DNA of 64,000 nucleotides from Chryseobacterium sp. (GTDB lineage: Bacteria; Bacteroidota; Bacteroidia; Flavobacteriales; Weeksellaceae), in assembly GCA_031286615.1 (NCBI GenBank), contig JAITUA010000016.1, positions 62,001 through 126,000 of the forward strand, given 5' to 3'. This document shows, piece by piece, positions 34,262 to 42,610 of the stretch. The notes under the pieces are model-generated. The model ran no database searches, was not told the origin of the DNA, and saw only the letters and a program-made list of their open reading frames with translations. The first letter of the stretch is position 1; each line of letters starts with the position of its first letter. The translations under genes and the position numbers were made by a program.

Positions 34262-35065
34262 ATGGAAAACTCTTCTGAGATCATATTCGATAAACTGGTT
34301 TATTCATGTGCTTTTGAGTCTTACAGAGGTCATGAAGAATTTATTCCGGACCATTTTCTGGGATTTCAGATCTCTGGAGAAACACATGCTTTTCATGAGC
34401 AGGGCAAGACTGTGATCAAAGAAAATACAGTAGTTCTGGTCAGAAAAAATCAGCTGATCAGGACTATTAAATATCCTTCAGCATATGAAAAGTATCAGTT
34501 TATCTCAATTACGCTTGATGATGAAACACTGAGACAATATGCCAGCGAAAATAAAATCACTGTAAATAATAATTTTTCGGGAAATCAGCGCTTGTTTTTT
34601 GAGCCCAATGATTTTTTTAAGAGCTATTTTACGTCTCTTATTCCTTACATTAATAAAACAGAGGAGATTCCGCCAAAATTAGCAATGTTAAAGGTAAAAG
34701 AAGCCATAGAACTCCTTTTGCTGAGTAATCCTGATCTTAAAAACCTCCTTTTTGATTTTTCTGAACCCTATAAAATTGATCTTGCAGAGTTTATGAACAA
34801 AAATTTCATGTTCAATGTATCAGTAGATGCTTTTGCAAAACTTACAGGCCGTAGTTTATCTGGTTTTAAAAGGGATTTCAGTAAGATATTTCAGATGACC
34901 CCGAAACAATGGCTGAAAGAAAAAAGATTAAAGGAAGCCTATTATTTAATTAAAAACAGGGACAAAAAGCCCTCAGATATTTATCTTGATCTGGGGTTTG
35001 AGAATTTATCCCATTTTTATTCTTCTTTTAAAAAGAAATTTGGCATAACGACTACAGAAGTTTAA
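34262..35065 (+). CDS. AraC-family transcriptional regulator
   Basis: A 267-residue regulator with an N-terminal cupin-type domain (FLGFQISGETHAFHEQGKTVIKENTVVLVRKNQ) and C-terminal AraC helix-turn-helix region (SVDAFAKLTGRSLSGFKRDF; PSDIYLDLGFENLSHFYSSF). It starts 17 bp after the GlcG-like gene and is probably in its transcript, perhaps controlling it. Effector unknown. Confidence 0.9.
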   Translation: MENSSEIIFDKLVYSCAFESYRGHEEFIPDHFLGFQISGETHAFHEQGKTVIKENTVVLVRKNQLIRTIKYPSAYEKYQFISITLDDETLRQYASENKITVNNNFSGNQRLFFEPNDFFKSYFTSLIPYINKTEEIPPKLAMLKVKEAIELLLLSNPDLKNLLFDFSEPYKIDLAEFMNKNFMFNVSVDAFAKLTGRSLSGFKRDFSKIFQMTPKQWLKEKRLKEAYYLIKNRDKKPSDIYLDLGFENLSHFYSSFKKKFGITTTEV

Positions 35066-35114
35066 TATAAATCAATAAAAAAACACAATTTTTAATATAA
35101 GAGTTACTTCATTG

Positions 35115-35190
35115 TTGGAAAACGCAAAGACGCAAAATAATATCAAAAAGGTTGCTATAGGGCACAAAGATTTTATCTCCGATAAAATTT
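35115..35190 (-). repeat. Dispersed intergenic repeat, copy 2
   Basis: In reverse orientation this matches the copies at 25756 and 61906: AAATTTTATCGGAGATAAAA, CTTTGTGCC and ATTTTGCGTCTTTGCGTTTT. It lies in the 244-bp gap between two converging genes, where nothing else was recognised except a CATCTTTGCATTTT fragment near 35281. Confidence 0.7.
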
Positions 35191-35309
35191 AATCTTGAAC
35201 ATTTCAAAATGCCTGTTGATTAATTACAACATCTGCATACTTTTCAAGATTTGTGAGAATTTAATCATTTGTAATTTTCCTGCATCTTTGCATTTTCTGA
35301 CAATCTCTA

Positions 35310-36377
35310 TTAAGGAATCATATTTTCAGCTCTTAATCTTTTAAAGACATCTGTAAAAGAATCTTCTGTGCTCATATAAGCTGTGAAGCCCAGTTTTCTG
35401 CTTTTTGACATATCACACATCACTTCCAGAGGTCTTCCCAGATCCAGATCGGTATGCCATGCTGAAGACAGACGGTCAAGATTTTTTTCTTTCAGATTGT
35501 ATTTTTCTGCAATTGCTGCCCAGATTTCGTGGTCGTTTTCCATTTCTTTTTCAAGAGGTTTTATCGTACCGTCGAAACCTTCAGCTTCTATACCAAACCA
35601 ATCTGCCAATCTTTTCCACAGCCATTTCCATCGGAAAACGTCTCCATTTGCAATATTGAATGCCTGATTCTTTGCTGATTCTGTGGTGGATGCCCAAACC
35701 AATTGTTGAGCTAAGACTCTTGCATCTGTTACATCAGAAATGCCATTCCATTGTGCTTCAGATCCCGGCCAGATAAATTTTCGTCCTGTTTCTTTACAGA
35801 TGCTGGCGTATACAGCTAGTGTTGTCCCGATATTCATCAGGTTTCCTACTGCATATCCAACAACGGTGTGGGGTCTGTGAATGCTCCATGTAAAGCCGTC
35901 TCTTTCGGAAGCTTTGTACACTTCATCCTCCTGTGTATAATAAAAGTTGGGAAGTGGAAGTCTTGGATGTTCTTCTCTGACAGGAGTTTCAGGTAAAACG
36001 CCTTCTTTGGCGTAAGCTTCAAATGGTCCCAGATAATGTTTAAGTCCTGTAACCAAAGCAACATGCTTCACTGATTTTTTAGAAGATAAAACAGTTAACA
36101 GATTTCTCACAAGCATACTGTTGACACGGATGTTTTCCTCTTCGGTATCATTACGCATCCAGGTGGTAAAGTAAATGTGGGTAGGAGAGATCCCTTCCAG
36201 AGCTTCAGCAAGATTCTGTTCATTCATCAGGTCTGCCTTAATAGGGTTGAGGCCTGGGATATTGTTGTTTGGATTTCTGGACAATCCGTATGTTGTCCAG
36301 CCTTGAGCGATTAATTCTTCTGCAAGGTTACTTCCTGTAATTCCGGTAGCGCCAACTACCAATGCAATATTTTCCAT
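35310..36377 (-). CDS. PRISE-family SDR (progesterone 5-beta-reductase/iridoid synthase-like)
   Basis: A 355-residue atypical SDR. VVGATGITGSNL binds NAD(P), GLSRNP is the family cofactor loop, TGLKHYLGPF carries the catalytic Lys and NFYYTQED the catalytic Tyr, all hallmarks of PRISE enoyl reductases. The natural substrate in bacteria is unknown, probably an enone. Two FNR-like boxes and a -7 element precede it, next to a Crp/Fnr-like gene on the same strand. Confidence 0.88.
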   Translation of the reverse strand: MENIALVVGATGITGSNLAEELIAQGWTTYGLSRNPNNNIPGLNPIKADLMNEQNLAEALEGISPTHIYFTTWMRNDTEEENIRVNSMLVRNLLTVLSSKKSVKHVALVTGLKHYLGPFEAYAKEGVLPETPVREEHPRLPLPNFYYTQEDEVYKASERDGFTWSIHRPHTVVGYAVGNLMNIGTTLAVYASICKETGRKFIWPGSEAQWNGISDVTDARVLAQQLVWASTTESAKNQAFNIANGDVFRWKWLWKRLADWFGIEAEGFDGTIKPLEKEMENDHEIWAAIAEKYNLKEKNLDRLSSAWHTDLDLGRPLEVMCDMSKSRKLGFTAYMSTEDSFTDVFKRLRAENMIP

Positions 36378-36399
36378 AAGTATTGTAAAATTTCTTGTA

Positions 36400-36467
36400 C
36401 AAAATTATGGCTGGTGACAGGCTTTTATCCTTGATTTGGATCATGCATTTGGGTTGATCTGGATCAA
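36400..36467 (-). promoter_or_regulatory. Promoter with two FNR-like boxes
   Basis: On the minus strand the -7 element TAATTTTG occupies 36407-36400. TTGATTTGGATCAT (36431-36444) is centred 30.5 bp upstream of it; a second, perfect TTGAT-N4-ATCAA (36454-36467) lies 23 bp further and overlaps the stop codon of the upstream Crp/Fnr-like gene. No TTTG -33 box is present, which fits an activator. Confidence 0.65.
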
Positions 36468-37048
36468 GTGTTATTCAGGGAATTCTTTTTACGGATCCGG
36501 CTTACGGTTTCAGGAGCAAGGCCAAGATAGGAGGCAATAAGATTGTGAGGCACTCTTTTAATCATTTCCGGGTTCTTCTGTGCCAGTTGAAGATATTTTT
36601 CTTCTGCAGTATAGCCATTGGAAACAATAAGCCTGTAATCTTTGGTAACGAGACTATTCTGATATAAAATTCTGAAATAACGATCCATTACAGGGATTTC
36701 CAATAACATTTTTTCATAATTTTCCAATGTGATCATCAATACTTCTGTTTCTTCAACAGCATCAATATTCAGGACTGATTTTTCCTGATTGATAAAACTA
36801 TTGAAATCTGAGATCCACCAGCCTTCAAAGGCAAACATATTGATGTGCTCATTTCCTTTTTCATCCGGGAAATAAGATTTCAGCAGCCCTTTACTTACAA
36901 AAGACAAAGCTTTACAAATATCTCCTTCCTGAAGCAGATACTGTTTTTTACGAAGTTTTTTAAGGGTAAAAAAAGCCTGAACCTGACTTTTCTGATCGTC
37001 AGTAATATCAACTTTATTCTCAATATGGGAAAGAAGAACCTCAAACAT
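36464..37048 (-). CDS. Crp/Fnr-family transcriptional regulator
   Basis: A 194-residue regulator with a cNMP-like barrel (QYLLQEGDICKALSFVSKGLLKSY) and a helix-turn-helix whose recognition helix GLAPETVSRIRKK is close to that of FNR (VETISR). It lacks the FNR cysteines and the cAMP-binding RS pair. The start ATG 37048 is preferred to the GTG one codon upstream. Two FNR-like boxes lie at its 3' end, in front of the PRISE SDR gene, the likely target. Confidence 0.87.
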   Translation of the reverse strand: MFEVLLSHIENKVDITDDQKSQVQAFFTLKKLRKKQYLLQEGDICKALSFVSKGLLKSYFPDEKGNEHINMFAFEGWWISDFNSFINQEKSVLNIDAVEETEVLMITLENYEKMLLEIPVMDRYFRILYQNSLVTKDYRLIVSNGYTAEEKYLQLAQKNPEMIKRVPHNLIASYLGLAPETVSRIRKKNSLNNT

Positions 37049-37096
37049 CACATAAATATTTTACCAAAAATACCACTTTCAATGCCAACCGAAATT

Positions 37097-37552
37097 TTAT
37101 TTTTCAAAATCATAGAGATTGATTCCTATTTCTTCATTTTTAATTTTTACGACTCTGGTATCCAGCGGATATATAATAAATTCTGCTGCTCCCTGGATTT
37201 TCGCTTCCAAAAGATGTCCCGCCAAAGCAGTATAATCTTCTCTTCCCAACGTAATGTGAAGATGAAGGGTGAGTTTTCTCTCTATTTCAGAGATATTTCC
37301 TGAGATATTGGTGACTTCCATCTGTTCTTTAAAGGTTTTGTCAACATATTTTTTGGTTGCAGGATTAAAAAAACGAAGTGTCGCTTCACTTACTGCTCCT
37401 ATTCCCGAAACTTCTCCTGCCCGGATATTCTGATTCCTGATAAAACCCGTCAAAGTCTCTACAATATTGGAATGATTATCAAGACTGACCACATATATTG
37501 AACCTGCTTTTCTTGCGGACCAATTATTTCCTTTATAATTTTGAACCTCCAT
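37097..37552 (-). CDS. PPC/DUF296-domain protein
   Basis: A 151-residue protein consisting of one PPC domain: IVETLTGFIRNQNIRAGEVSGIGAVSEATLRFF and LHLHITLGREDYTALAGHLLEA, with the paired His residues that bind zinc in bacterial members. In plants the domain is joined to AT-hooks; the stand-alone bacterial forms have no established role. No AT-hook is visible here. Confidence 0.88.
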   Translation of the reverse strand: MEVQNYKGNNWSARKAGSIYVVSLDNHSNIVETLTGFIRNQNIRAGEVSGIGAVSEATLRFFNPATKKYVDKTFKEQMEVTNISGNISEIERKLTLHLHITLGREDYTALAGHLLEAKIQGAAEFIIYPLDTRVVKIKNEEIGINLYDFEK

Positions 37553-37696
37553 AATACTAAGATTTAAGGTAATACATACAATAATTATGCTTTGGTCATA
37601 TTTTAGGTAAAAAATGTATTATTTCTCCTCAAATTTCTGAATAGGAAGTCTCTGAAACCGATAAAAAATCCCGAAATTTGCAGCAAATAAGAAGTA

Positions 37697-38323
37697 ATGA
37701 AGATTGTAGATATAGAGAACTGGAACAGAAAAGAACATTTTGAATTTTTTTCTCAAATGGCAAGCCCTTATTTTGGATTTACAACGGAGGTAGACTGTAC
37801 AAAAGCCTATGATACCGCTAAAGAAAAAGGATATTCTTTTTTTGCCTATTATTTTCACAAGTCTATGGCCGCGATCAATACCATTGATGAATTAAAACTA
37901 AGAATCATTGACGGCCAGGTGATACAGTTTGATACTGTACATGCCGGCAGTACGATAGGAAGACCGGATGGCACTTTCGGATTTTCATTTACACCTTTTT
38001 CAGAAGATTTTGAGACCTTTAATGCAGCGCTGCAGGAGGAAATAAAAGGAGTCCATCAAACTTCAGGATTAAGATTAAGCAATGAAAGACTGGGAAAAGA
38101 CCACGTAAGACATACGACCATTCCATGGAATTCCTTCAGTGCTATATTGCATCCTACAGATTTTAATACTACAGAATCTGTTCCTAAAATTGCTTTTGGA
38201 AGATTCAGTATCCGGGACGGCAGAAAATATCTTCCTGTTTCTATTGAAGCACATCACGGATTGGCTGATGGTCTTCACCTTGCCAGATATATGGAAGAAT
38301 TTCAGAGACAGCTTGATCAGTAG
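37697..38323 (+). CDS. Chloramphenicol acetyltransferase-like protein (CatA family)
   Basis: A 208-residue trimeric-type CAT fold. The catalytic motif HHGLADG has His187 and Asp191, and the N-terminus (NWNRKEHFEFF) and IPWNSFSAILHP match CatA enzymes. It would acetylate chloramphenicol or a related hydroxyl compound using acetyl-CoA. In Bacteroidota such chromosomal genes often give low or no resistance, so activity on the drug is a hypothesis. Confidence 0.88.
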   Translation: MKIVDIENWNRKEHFEFFSQMASPYFGFTTEVDCTKAYDTAKEKGYSFFAYYFHKSMAAINTIDELKLRIIDGQVIQFDTVHAGSTIGRPDGTFGFSFTPFSEDFETFNAALQEEIKGVHQTSGLRLSNERLGKDHVRHTTIPWNSFSAILHPTDFNTTESVPKIAFGRFSIRDGRKYLPVSIEAHHGLADGLHLARYMEEFQRQLDQ

Positions 38324-38354
38324 AGGATTGTAACTTTTAAGTAAAATAGATTTA

Positions 38355-38385
38355 TTAAAGCCGGATATTTCGGGCTTTAACTTTT
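38355..38385. terminator. Terminator between convergent genes
   Basis: TTAAAGCC (38355-38362) and GGCTTTAA (38373-38380) form a hairpin with CTTTTT after it on the plus strand. It separates the CAT-like gene from the converging Crp/Fnr-like gene. Confidence 0.8.
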
Positions 38386-38978
38386 TAATAATGGATCTTT
38401 CGTCTTTCTATTTTCACAATCTGATCTTTTTCCATCTGCTTTATGGTCCGTATAACCGTTTCTACACACAATCCTGTGAGTGAAGCCATTTGCTGGCGGG
38501 TAAGAGGAATCTGGAAAGAATAAGGCGTTTTATCCTCATGATAACTTTTCAGGTAATCCATCAGCAGTTTCAGTTTAGCAACCGGATTCTGGAAAGAAAG
38601 ATTATAAAACATGATGTATTTATAGTACATTCTTTCAGCAAGACATTCGTAAATACTGATTGAAATTTCAGGATTACTTTTGATAAGGTCCAAAAAATTC
38701 TGCTTTGGCATTTTGTAAATGACGGAATCTTCTATTGCTACAGCATTCATGGGATAAGGCCGGTCAACAAACAGTAGAGATTCTCCAAAGCTGTGACCAT
38801 CTGAGAATATGTTCTGAATAAATTCTTTCCCGTCTTCTGTATAATTATTGAGTTTAATTTTCCCTTTTTCAATCTGGTAATAATGGGTTGGAAACTCTTT
38901 TTCATGGAAGATCATTTCGCCTGTATGAAAAGTTCTTGTTTCTGCCCCAAAAGAAATTAATAAACTTTCAGTAATCAT
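38385..38978 (-). CDS. Crp/Fnr-family regulator (paralogue C)
   Basis: A 197-residue regulator closely related to the tandem pair at 3748-5014, especially the first: it shares IQNIFSDGHSFGESLLFVDRPYPMNA and RQQMASLTGLCVETVIRTIK. As in those, the cAMP-binding RS pair is replaced (PMNA). An FNR-like box TTGATTGAGATCAT lies about 120 bp upstream at 39096-39109. Ligand unknown. Confidence 0.88.
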   Translation of the reverse strand: MITESLLISFGAETRTFHTGEMIFHEKEFPTHYYQIEKGKIKLNNYTEDGKEFIQNIFSDGHSFGESLLFVDRPYPMNAVAIEDSVIYKMPKQNFLDLIKSNPEISISIYECLAERMYYKYIMFYNLSFQNPVAKLKLLMDYLKSYHEDKTPYSFQIPLTRQQMASLTGLCVETVIRTIKQMEKDQIVKIERRKIHY

Positions 38979-39522
38979 GATTGTGATTTATTTATAAAAT
39001 AAAGAAACACCGATTTTATTGATTTTTCTTGTTATGTGGTACCATTCACATACCACATATATTCATTTTTTCATGCTTGCTTAGGCAAAAAAACATTGAT
39101 TGAGATCATAAAAAGTAAAGGCAATAAGACATTACATTTACATCCTACTCAAAATTAAGGTGTAAATAAAGGGAAACTGGCTGATAAAAGCAGTTAAGAT
39201 ATTTTTGCTTAAAATATAACGTGGTATCTATGTGGTATACGGTTTTTATAAAATTTTAATCATTTTCTCTTTCTTTGCCAGTATAAAAATGAAATAAAAT
39301 TCATAGGTGTAATTTTTTAACATAATCATTCAACAAATACAAGCTATATATTATGAATTGTTGCAATATATTAATGAAAACCAATTAAATTTTGAATAGA
39401 TAAAAATTATTTTGTTCCCGATATTAAATCAGCAAAAACACAAACTGAGCAGAGAAAACAAAGACTTTATACAGATTCACAAGAGATGTGGTATCTGAAA
39501 TGAGTAGAGATGAGAAAGTATT
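38979..39522. other. 544-bp intergenic region rich in regulatory motifs
   Basis: No convincing gene on either strand. It holds an inverted repeat TATGTGGTA/TACCACATA (39033-39041 and 39051-39059), an FNR-like box with a near-consensus -7 element (39096-39140), a direct repeat GTGGTAT (39221-39227 and 39232-39238) and the 18-bp motif 39486-39503. An untranslated RNA cannot be excluded. Confidence 0.5.
39096..39140 (+). promoter_or_regulatory. FNR-like box and near-consensus -7 element
   Basis: TTGATTGAGATCAT (39096-39109), then TACATTTA (39133-39140) one base off TAnnTTTG, with a centre-to-element distance of 30.5 bp. The promoter would face right, almost 400 bp before the HTH gene, so the transcript would have a long leader or be an RNA. 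Confidence 0.4.
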
Positions 39523-39864
39523 ATGAAAAATAGAAAACCTGAACCCAACTTAGAGGATTTGAAGCAGAAAATTCTTGTACAAGACGAAATTATGGCCTTA
39601 GCCAAGGCAAATTCCCCGCGTCTGCTGAATAAATTCAGACTGGTTCATCCTGATTTTTTTAAAAAGTTATCCGCTATACAGCCTGCCCTTAAGAATTCTG
39701 AATTGATCTTTTGTATTTACCTTAAGCTCAATATGACCACTAAGGAAATTGCAACTTGTATTTTTGTGACACCTAAGGCGATACAAAACAGGAAAAACAG
39801 GATCAGAAAGAAACTCAATATTCCTTCTGAATTTGATATTTATAAATGGTTTAATGAAATTTAA
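39523..39864 (+). CDS. Small LuxR-like helix-turn-helix protein
   Basis: A 113-residue protein ending in a LuxR/FixJ-type DNA-binding domain: LSAIQPALKNSELIFCIYLKLNMTTKEIATCIFVTPKAIQNRKNRIRKKLNI. The N-terminal 45 residues are helical with no recognised sensor. In Bacteroidota this HTH type usually ends larger TPR sensor proteins, so this may be a stand-alone or reduced version. The motif ATGTGGTATCTGAAATGA ends 20 bp before its start. Confidence 0.8.
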   Translation: MKNRKPEPNLEDLKQKILVQDEIMALAKANSPRLLNKFRLVHPDFFKKLSAIQPALKNSELIFCIYLKLNMTTKEIATCIFVTPKAIQNRKNRIRKKLNIPSEFDIYKWFNEI

Positions 39865-39872
39865 ACCATTTT

Positions 39873-40607
39873 TTATTTAATTTCTATTACATTTCTTTCC
39901 AGATCGTGATAAAGAAGAACTTTCCAACGGTTTTCCTTTGCCTCTTTTTCCCATTTAAGACGTAATTCCATTGCTTTTCTGCCATCGAAATCACTTTTAT
40001 AGGCTACATGGTATTTTAAATAAGAGGCCTGTGGAAGATCATCAGCCCCATAGAAAGCTGTTTCCCCGTTTTCCCTGATCCAGAAAACCTGCATAAAAGG
40101 AGTATGTCCGCCCACTACTTCATATGAAATCTCATCTGTAATCTGCCCCTGATCTTCATCCATCCAAGTAATATTGGGCAGTTGAATCAGCTGTTCCAGA
40201 ATAGTAAAATCAAAAGAAGGATTACCTTTTTTTTCCATCGCAAAATCAAGTTCACGTTTCTGGATATAAATCTGAGCATTCGGAAAAGTGGCTTTAAAAC
40301 CATTATCTGTAACAGTTACGGCGCCGTCAATATGGTCTTTGTGGAGATGGGATAGTAATAGCTTCGTGATTTGATCAGGATGAATATTTTCTTTTTCCAG
40401 AGTTTCTGAAATAACAGTTGTCCCTGATTCATTTTTCCATCCAATTCCGGCATCCAAAAGGATATAATCATTTTCAGTGATGATAAGAAAAGGCTGTACA
40501 GACATTTTGATTCCACCAACTTTATCAAAATTTTCTTCTGTTAAAAGAGTGAAGTCTTTAGTTTTACTTGCTGAGAAATTGCCTTCTTTGAGCGGAATGA
40601 TTTTCAT
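39873..40607 (-). CDS. MBL-fold metallo-hydrolase
   Basis: A metallo-beta-lactamase-fold enzyme of 244 residues with the zinc motif LLSHLHKDHIDGAV (HxHxDH), EVVGGHTPFMQVF, a FYGADDLPQ Asp ligand and the C-terminal LLYHDLE. It resembles AHL-lactonase/glyoxalase-like hydrolases; the substrate cannot be predicted. The frame is open to 40652, but ATG 40607 (MKIIPLKEGNFS) begins the fold. It converges with the LuxR-like gene, 8 bp away. Confidence 0.85.
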   Translation of the reverse strand: MKIIPLKEGNFSASKTKDFTLLTEENFDKVGGIKMSVQPFLIITENDYILLDAGIGWKNESGTTVISETLEKENIHPDQITKLLLSHLHKDHIDGAVTVTDNGFKATFPNAQIYIQKRELDFAMEKKGNPSFDFTILEQLIQLPNITWMDEDQGQITDEISYEVVGGHTPFMQVFWIRENGETAFYGADDLPQASYLKYHVAYKSDFDGRKAMELRLKWEKEAKENRWKVLLYHDLERNVIEIK

Positions 40608-40778
40608 GGTGCAAATTTCCTTAATATTTCTAACATTCAAAAGGTTTTCCATCGATATATATCATCAATAAAAACAATGATACAGACAGAGTGTTGAAAT
40701 CATTCTACTTACCGCAGAATCTTATAGTATTCATAGAAATGTAAAGCCAAGGGACGAATAATTTCTTTTTTTAATGAT

Positions 40779-40820
40779 TATCTTTGATCTCTTAAAAATC
40801 TGACGGATCATTTATGATCC
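40779..40820 (+). promoter_or_regulatory. Promoter element and palindromic operator of the MFS gene
   Basis: The -7 element TATCTTTG (40779-40786) is followed by the perfect inverted repeat GGATCATTTATGATCC (40805-40820), just after the expected transcription start and 40 bp before the start codon, a position typical of a repressor site. Confidence 0.5.
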
Positions 40821-40860
40821 CTGTTAATTACTTTTCAATTCAAATAAAAACTTATACGTA

Positions 40861-42057
40861 ATGCAGGAGAGTTCTTCCCACGGTATTTCCCGTACTGTTA
40901 TCTGGCTTATGGCCGTTATTTCCGGACTGGTCGTCGCCAACAATTATTATAATCAGCCTTTACTGGCACTTATTTCAGAAGAACTGCAGGTTTCTGAGAG
41001 CGCAGCCAGTAAAATTTCTGTACTTACTCAGATCGGGTATGCATTGGGATTGCTGTTGATTGTTCCGTTGGGTGATAAATTTTTCCGTAAGAAACTGATT
41101 TTAATAGATCTGTTTCTCGTTTTCGGATCCCTTTTATGGATGACTTTTGCGACTGAGCTGTGGATGCTGTATGCTGCCAGTTTACTGATTGGAGCGACAT
41201 CAGTTATTCCGCAGTTGTTTGTGCCTATTGCGGCAGAACTTTCGTCAGATAAAGAAAAATCAGCCAATATCGGATTGGTAATGTCCGGATTGTTATTGGG
41301 AATTCTTCTTTCCCGTTTTGTAGGAGGAATAGTAGGTGAGGTCTGGGGCTGGCGGGCTATGTTTGGTATTGCGGCAGGACTGATGATTCTGGTATGGCTT
41401 GCAGTATATAAAATGCTTCCTGAGCTTTCTCCTAATTTTAAAGGAACTTACAAAGAGCTGATGCGTTCTGTTGCCCAACTTGCCAGAACACAACCTGTTC
41501 TTCAGCTGGCATCTTTCCGCGGGGCCATGGCATTTGGATCTATGTGTGCATTGTTTACAACGTTGGTTTTTCACATGGAGAAACCACCTTTTAATGCCGG
41601 ATCATCTGTTGTAGGAAGTTTTGGATTGGCAGGAGCTGTAGGTGCTTTGGCAGCTGCAAAAGTGGGAAAACTTCAAAAGTATCTGGATATTAACCGTATT
41701 ATATTATACTCTTTACTGATCGTTATTGGAAGCTGGGGCTTTACTTATTTTGCCGGAGAAACCTATTGGGGACTGATTGTTGGCGTTATTCTTGTTGACC
41801 TGGGAGTACAGTCTAGCCATATTATGAACCAGACCAATTATTTCCTGATTAAATCAAATGCTGTAAACAGGCTGAATACCGTGTATATGGTGTCTTATTT
41901 CATCGGAGGATCACTGGGAACCTGGCTGGCTTCCGTTGCATGGCAAAAGGCTCAATGGAGTGGGGTATGTTTTGTAGGAACCGTGTTTGGAGTATTAGCT
42001 TTGATCGCTCATATTCTGTTTTCAAAAAGGGTAAATAGAGCAAATGCAGAGATGTAA
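40861..42057 (+). CDS. MFS transporter
   Basis: A 398-residue 12-helix major facilitator of the DHA1/YgaY-like group. NNYYNQPLLALISEELQVSESAASKISVLTQIGYALGL and the motif-A loop PLGDKFFRKKLI are clear. It probably exports a drug or metabolite. A palindrome downstream of the -7 element indicates repression by an unidentified factor; the strong hairpin after the stop ends the transcript. Confidence 0.9.
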   Translation: MQESSSHGISRTVIWLMAVISGLVVANNYYNQPLLALISEELQVSESAASKISVLTQIGYALGLLLIVPLGDKFFRKKLILIDLFLVFGSLLWMTFATELWMLYAASLLIGATSVIPQLFVPIAAELSSDKEKSANIGLVMSGLLLGILLSRFVGGIVGEVWGWRAMFGIAAGLMILVWLAVYKMLPELSPNFKGTYKELMRSVAQLARTQPVLQLASFRGAMAFGSMCALFTTLVFHMEKPPFNAGSSVVGSFGLAGAVGALAAAKVGKLQKYLDINRIILYSLLIVIGSWGFTYFAGETYWGLIVGVILVDLGVQSSHIMNQTNYFLIKSNAVNRLNTVYMVSYFIGGSLGTWLASVAWQKAQWSGVCFVGTVFGVLALIAHILFSKRVNRANAEM

Positions 42058-42079
42058 AATTTTATATTGCTGATCGTTT

Positions 42080-42120
42080 AAGAAGCGGGATTTTATCAAA
42101 GATAAAATCCCGCTTCTTTT
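42080..42120 (+). terminator. Strong rho-independent terminator
   Basis: AAGAAGCGGGATTTTATC (42080-42097) and its exact complement (42101-42118) form an 18-bp stem with a 3-nt loop, followed by TT. Confidence 0.92.
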
Positions 42121-42159
42121 ATTTTCAAGTCTATTCAGGTTCGAAATCTGCAGAATCTT

Positions 42160-42363
42160 TTACGCTTCGGTTGTTTCCTGTGCCTGCATCATTTCTCTGT
42201 GCTTTCCTCCCCATTCATCAAGCTGTTTCCATATGGGAATCAGTTCCCGGGCAATAGCTGTAAGTTCATAAACTACTCTTGGAGGAACTTCTGCATAAAC
42301 AGTTCTTTTTACTAAGCTTTCTTTTTCCAACTCTCTCAGCTGCAGGGTAAGCATTCTTTCCGT
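42160..42363 (-). pseudogene. HxlR-family regulator, 5'-truncated remnant
   Basis: The frame encodes ITERMLTLQLRELEKESLVK then RTVYAEVPPRVVYELT, the C-terminal two-thirds of an HxlR-type winged-helix regulator (normally about 110-130 residues). The N-terminal part, with the family CPV(T) Cys region and first helices, is missing: the similarity stops at ITER (about 42366) exactly where a piece of an MFS gene begins on the other strand. It could still be expressed from an internal ATG, but would lack part of the DNA-binding fold. Confidence 0.75.
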
Positions 42364-42365
42364 TA

Positions 42366-42608
42366 TTACAACAGAATTTGGGGTTATCGGTATTCTCCCG
42401 CAAGTTGCAGAACATTATAAAATCAGTATAGACAAAGCAGGGTATCTGTTGAGTGCTTTTGCATTAATTATTGCTCTTACAGGACCTTTTATGACCTTAT
42501 TTACATTCCCTGGATTGGATTTTTTTCGGGATTCTTGCATTTTTGATGATGATCTTAAAAGTAATAGTAGAGAAGCGCAGTCAGGTACTTTCCACTTGTC
42601 AGAATTAA
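42366..42608 (+). pseudogene. MFS transporter remnant with internal deletion
   Basis: Two pieces of one transporter remain. 42368-42500 encodes TTEFGVIGILPQVAEHYKIS and GYLLSAFALIIALTGPFMTL, the first helices of an AraJ/YdhP-like MFS protein. From about 42507, in the next frame, it encodes SLDWIFFGILAFLMMILKVI to a stop at 42606-42608, which looks like the last helix of such a protein. About 300 central residues and the start are missing. It was presumably divergent from the HxlR gene before the deletions. Confidence 0.75.
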
Positions 42609-42610
42609 AC

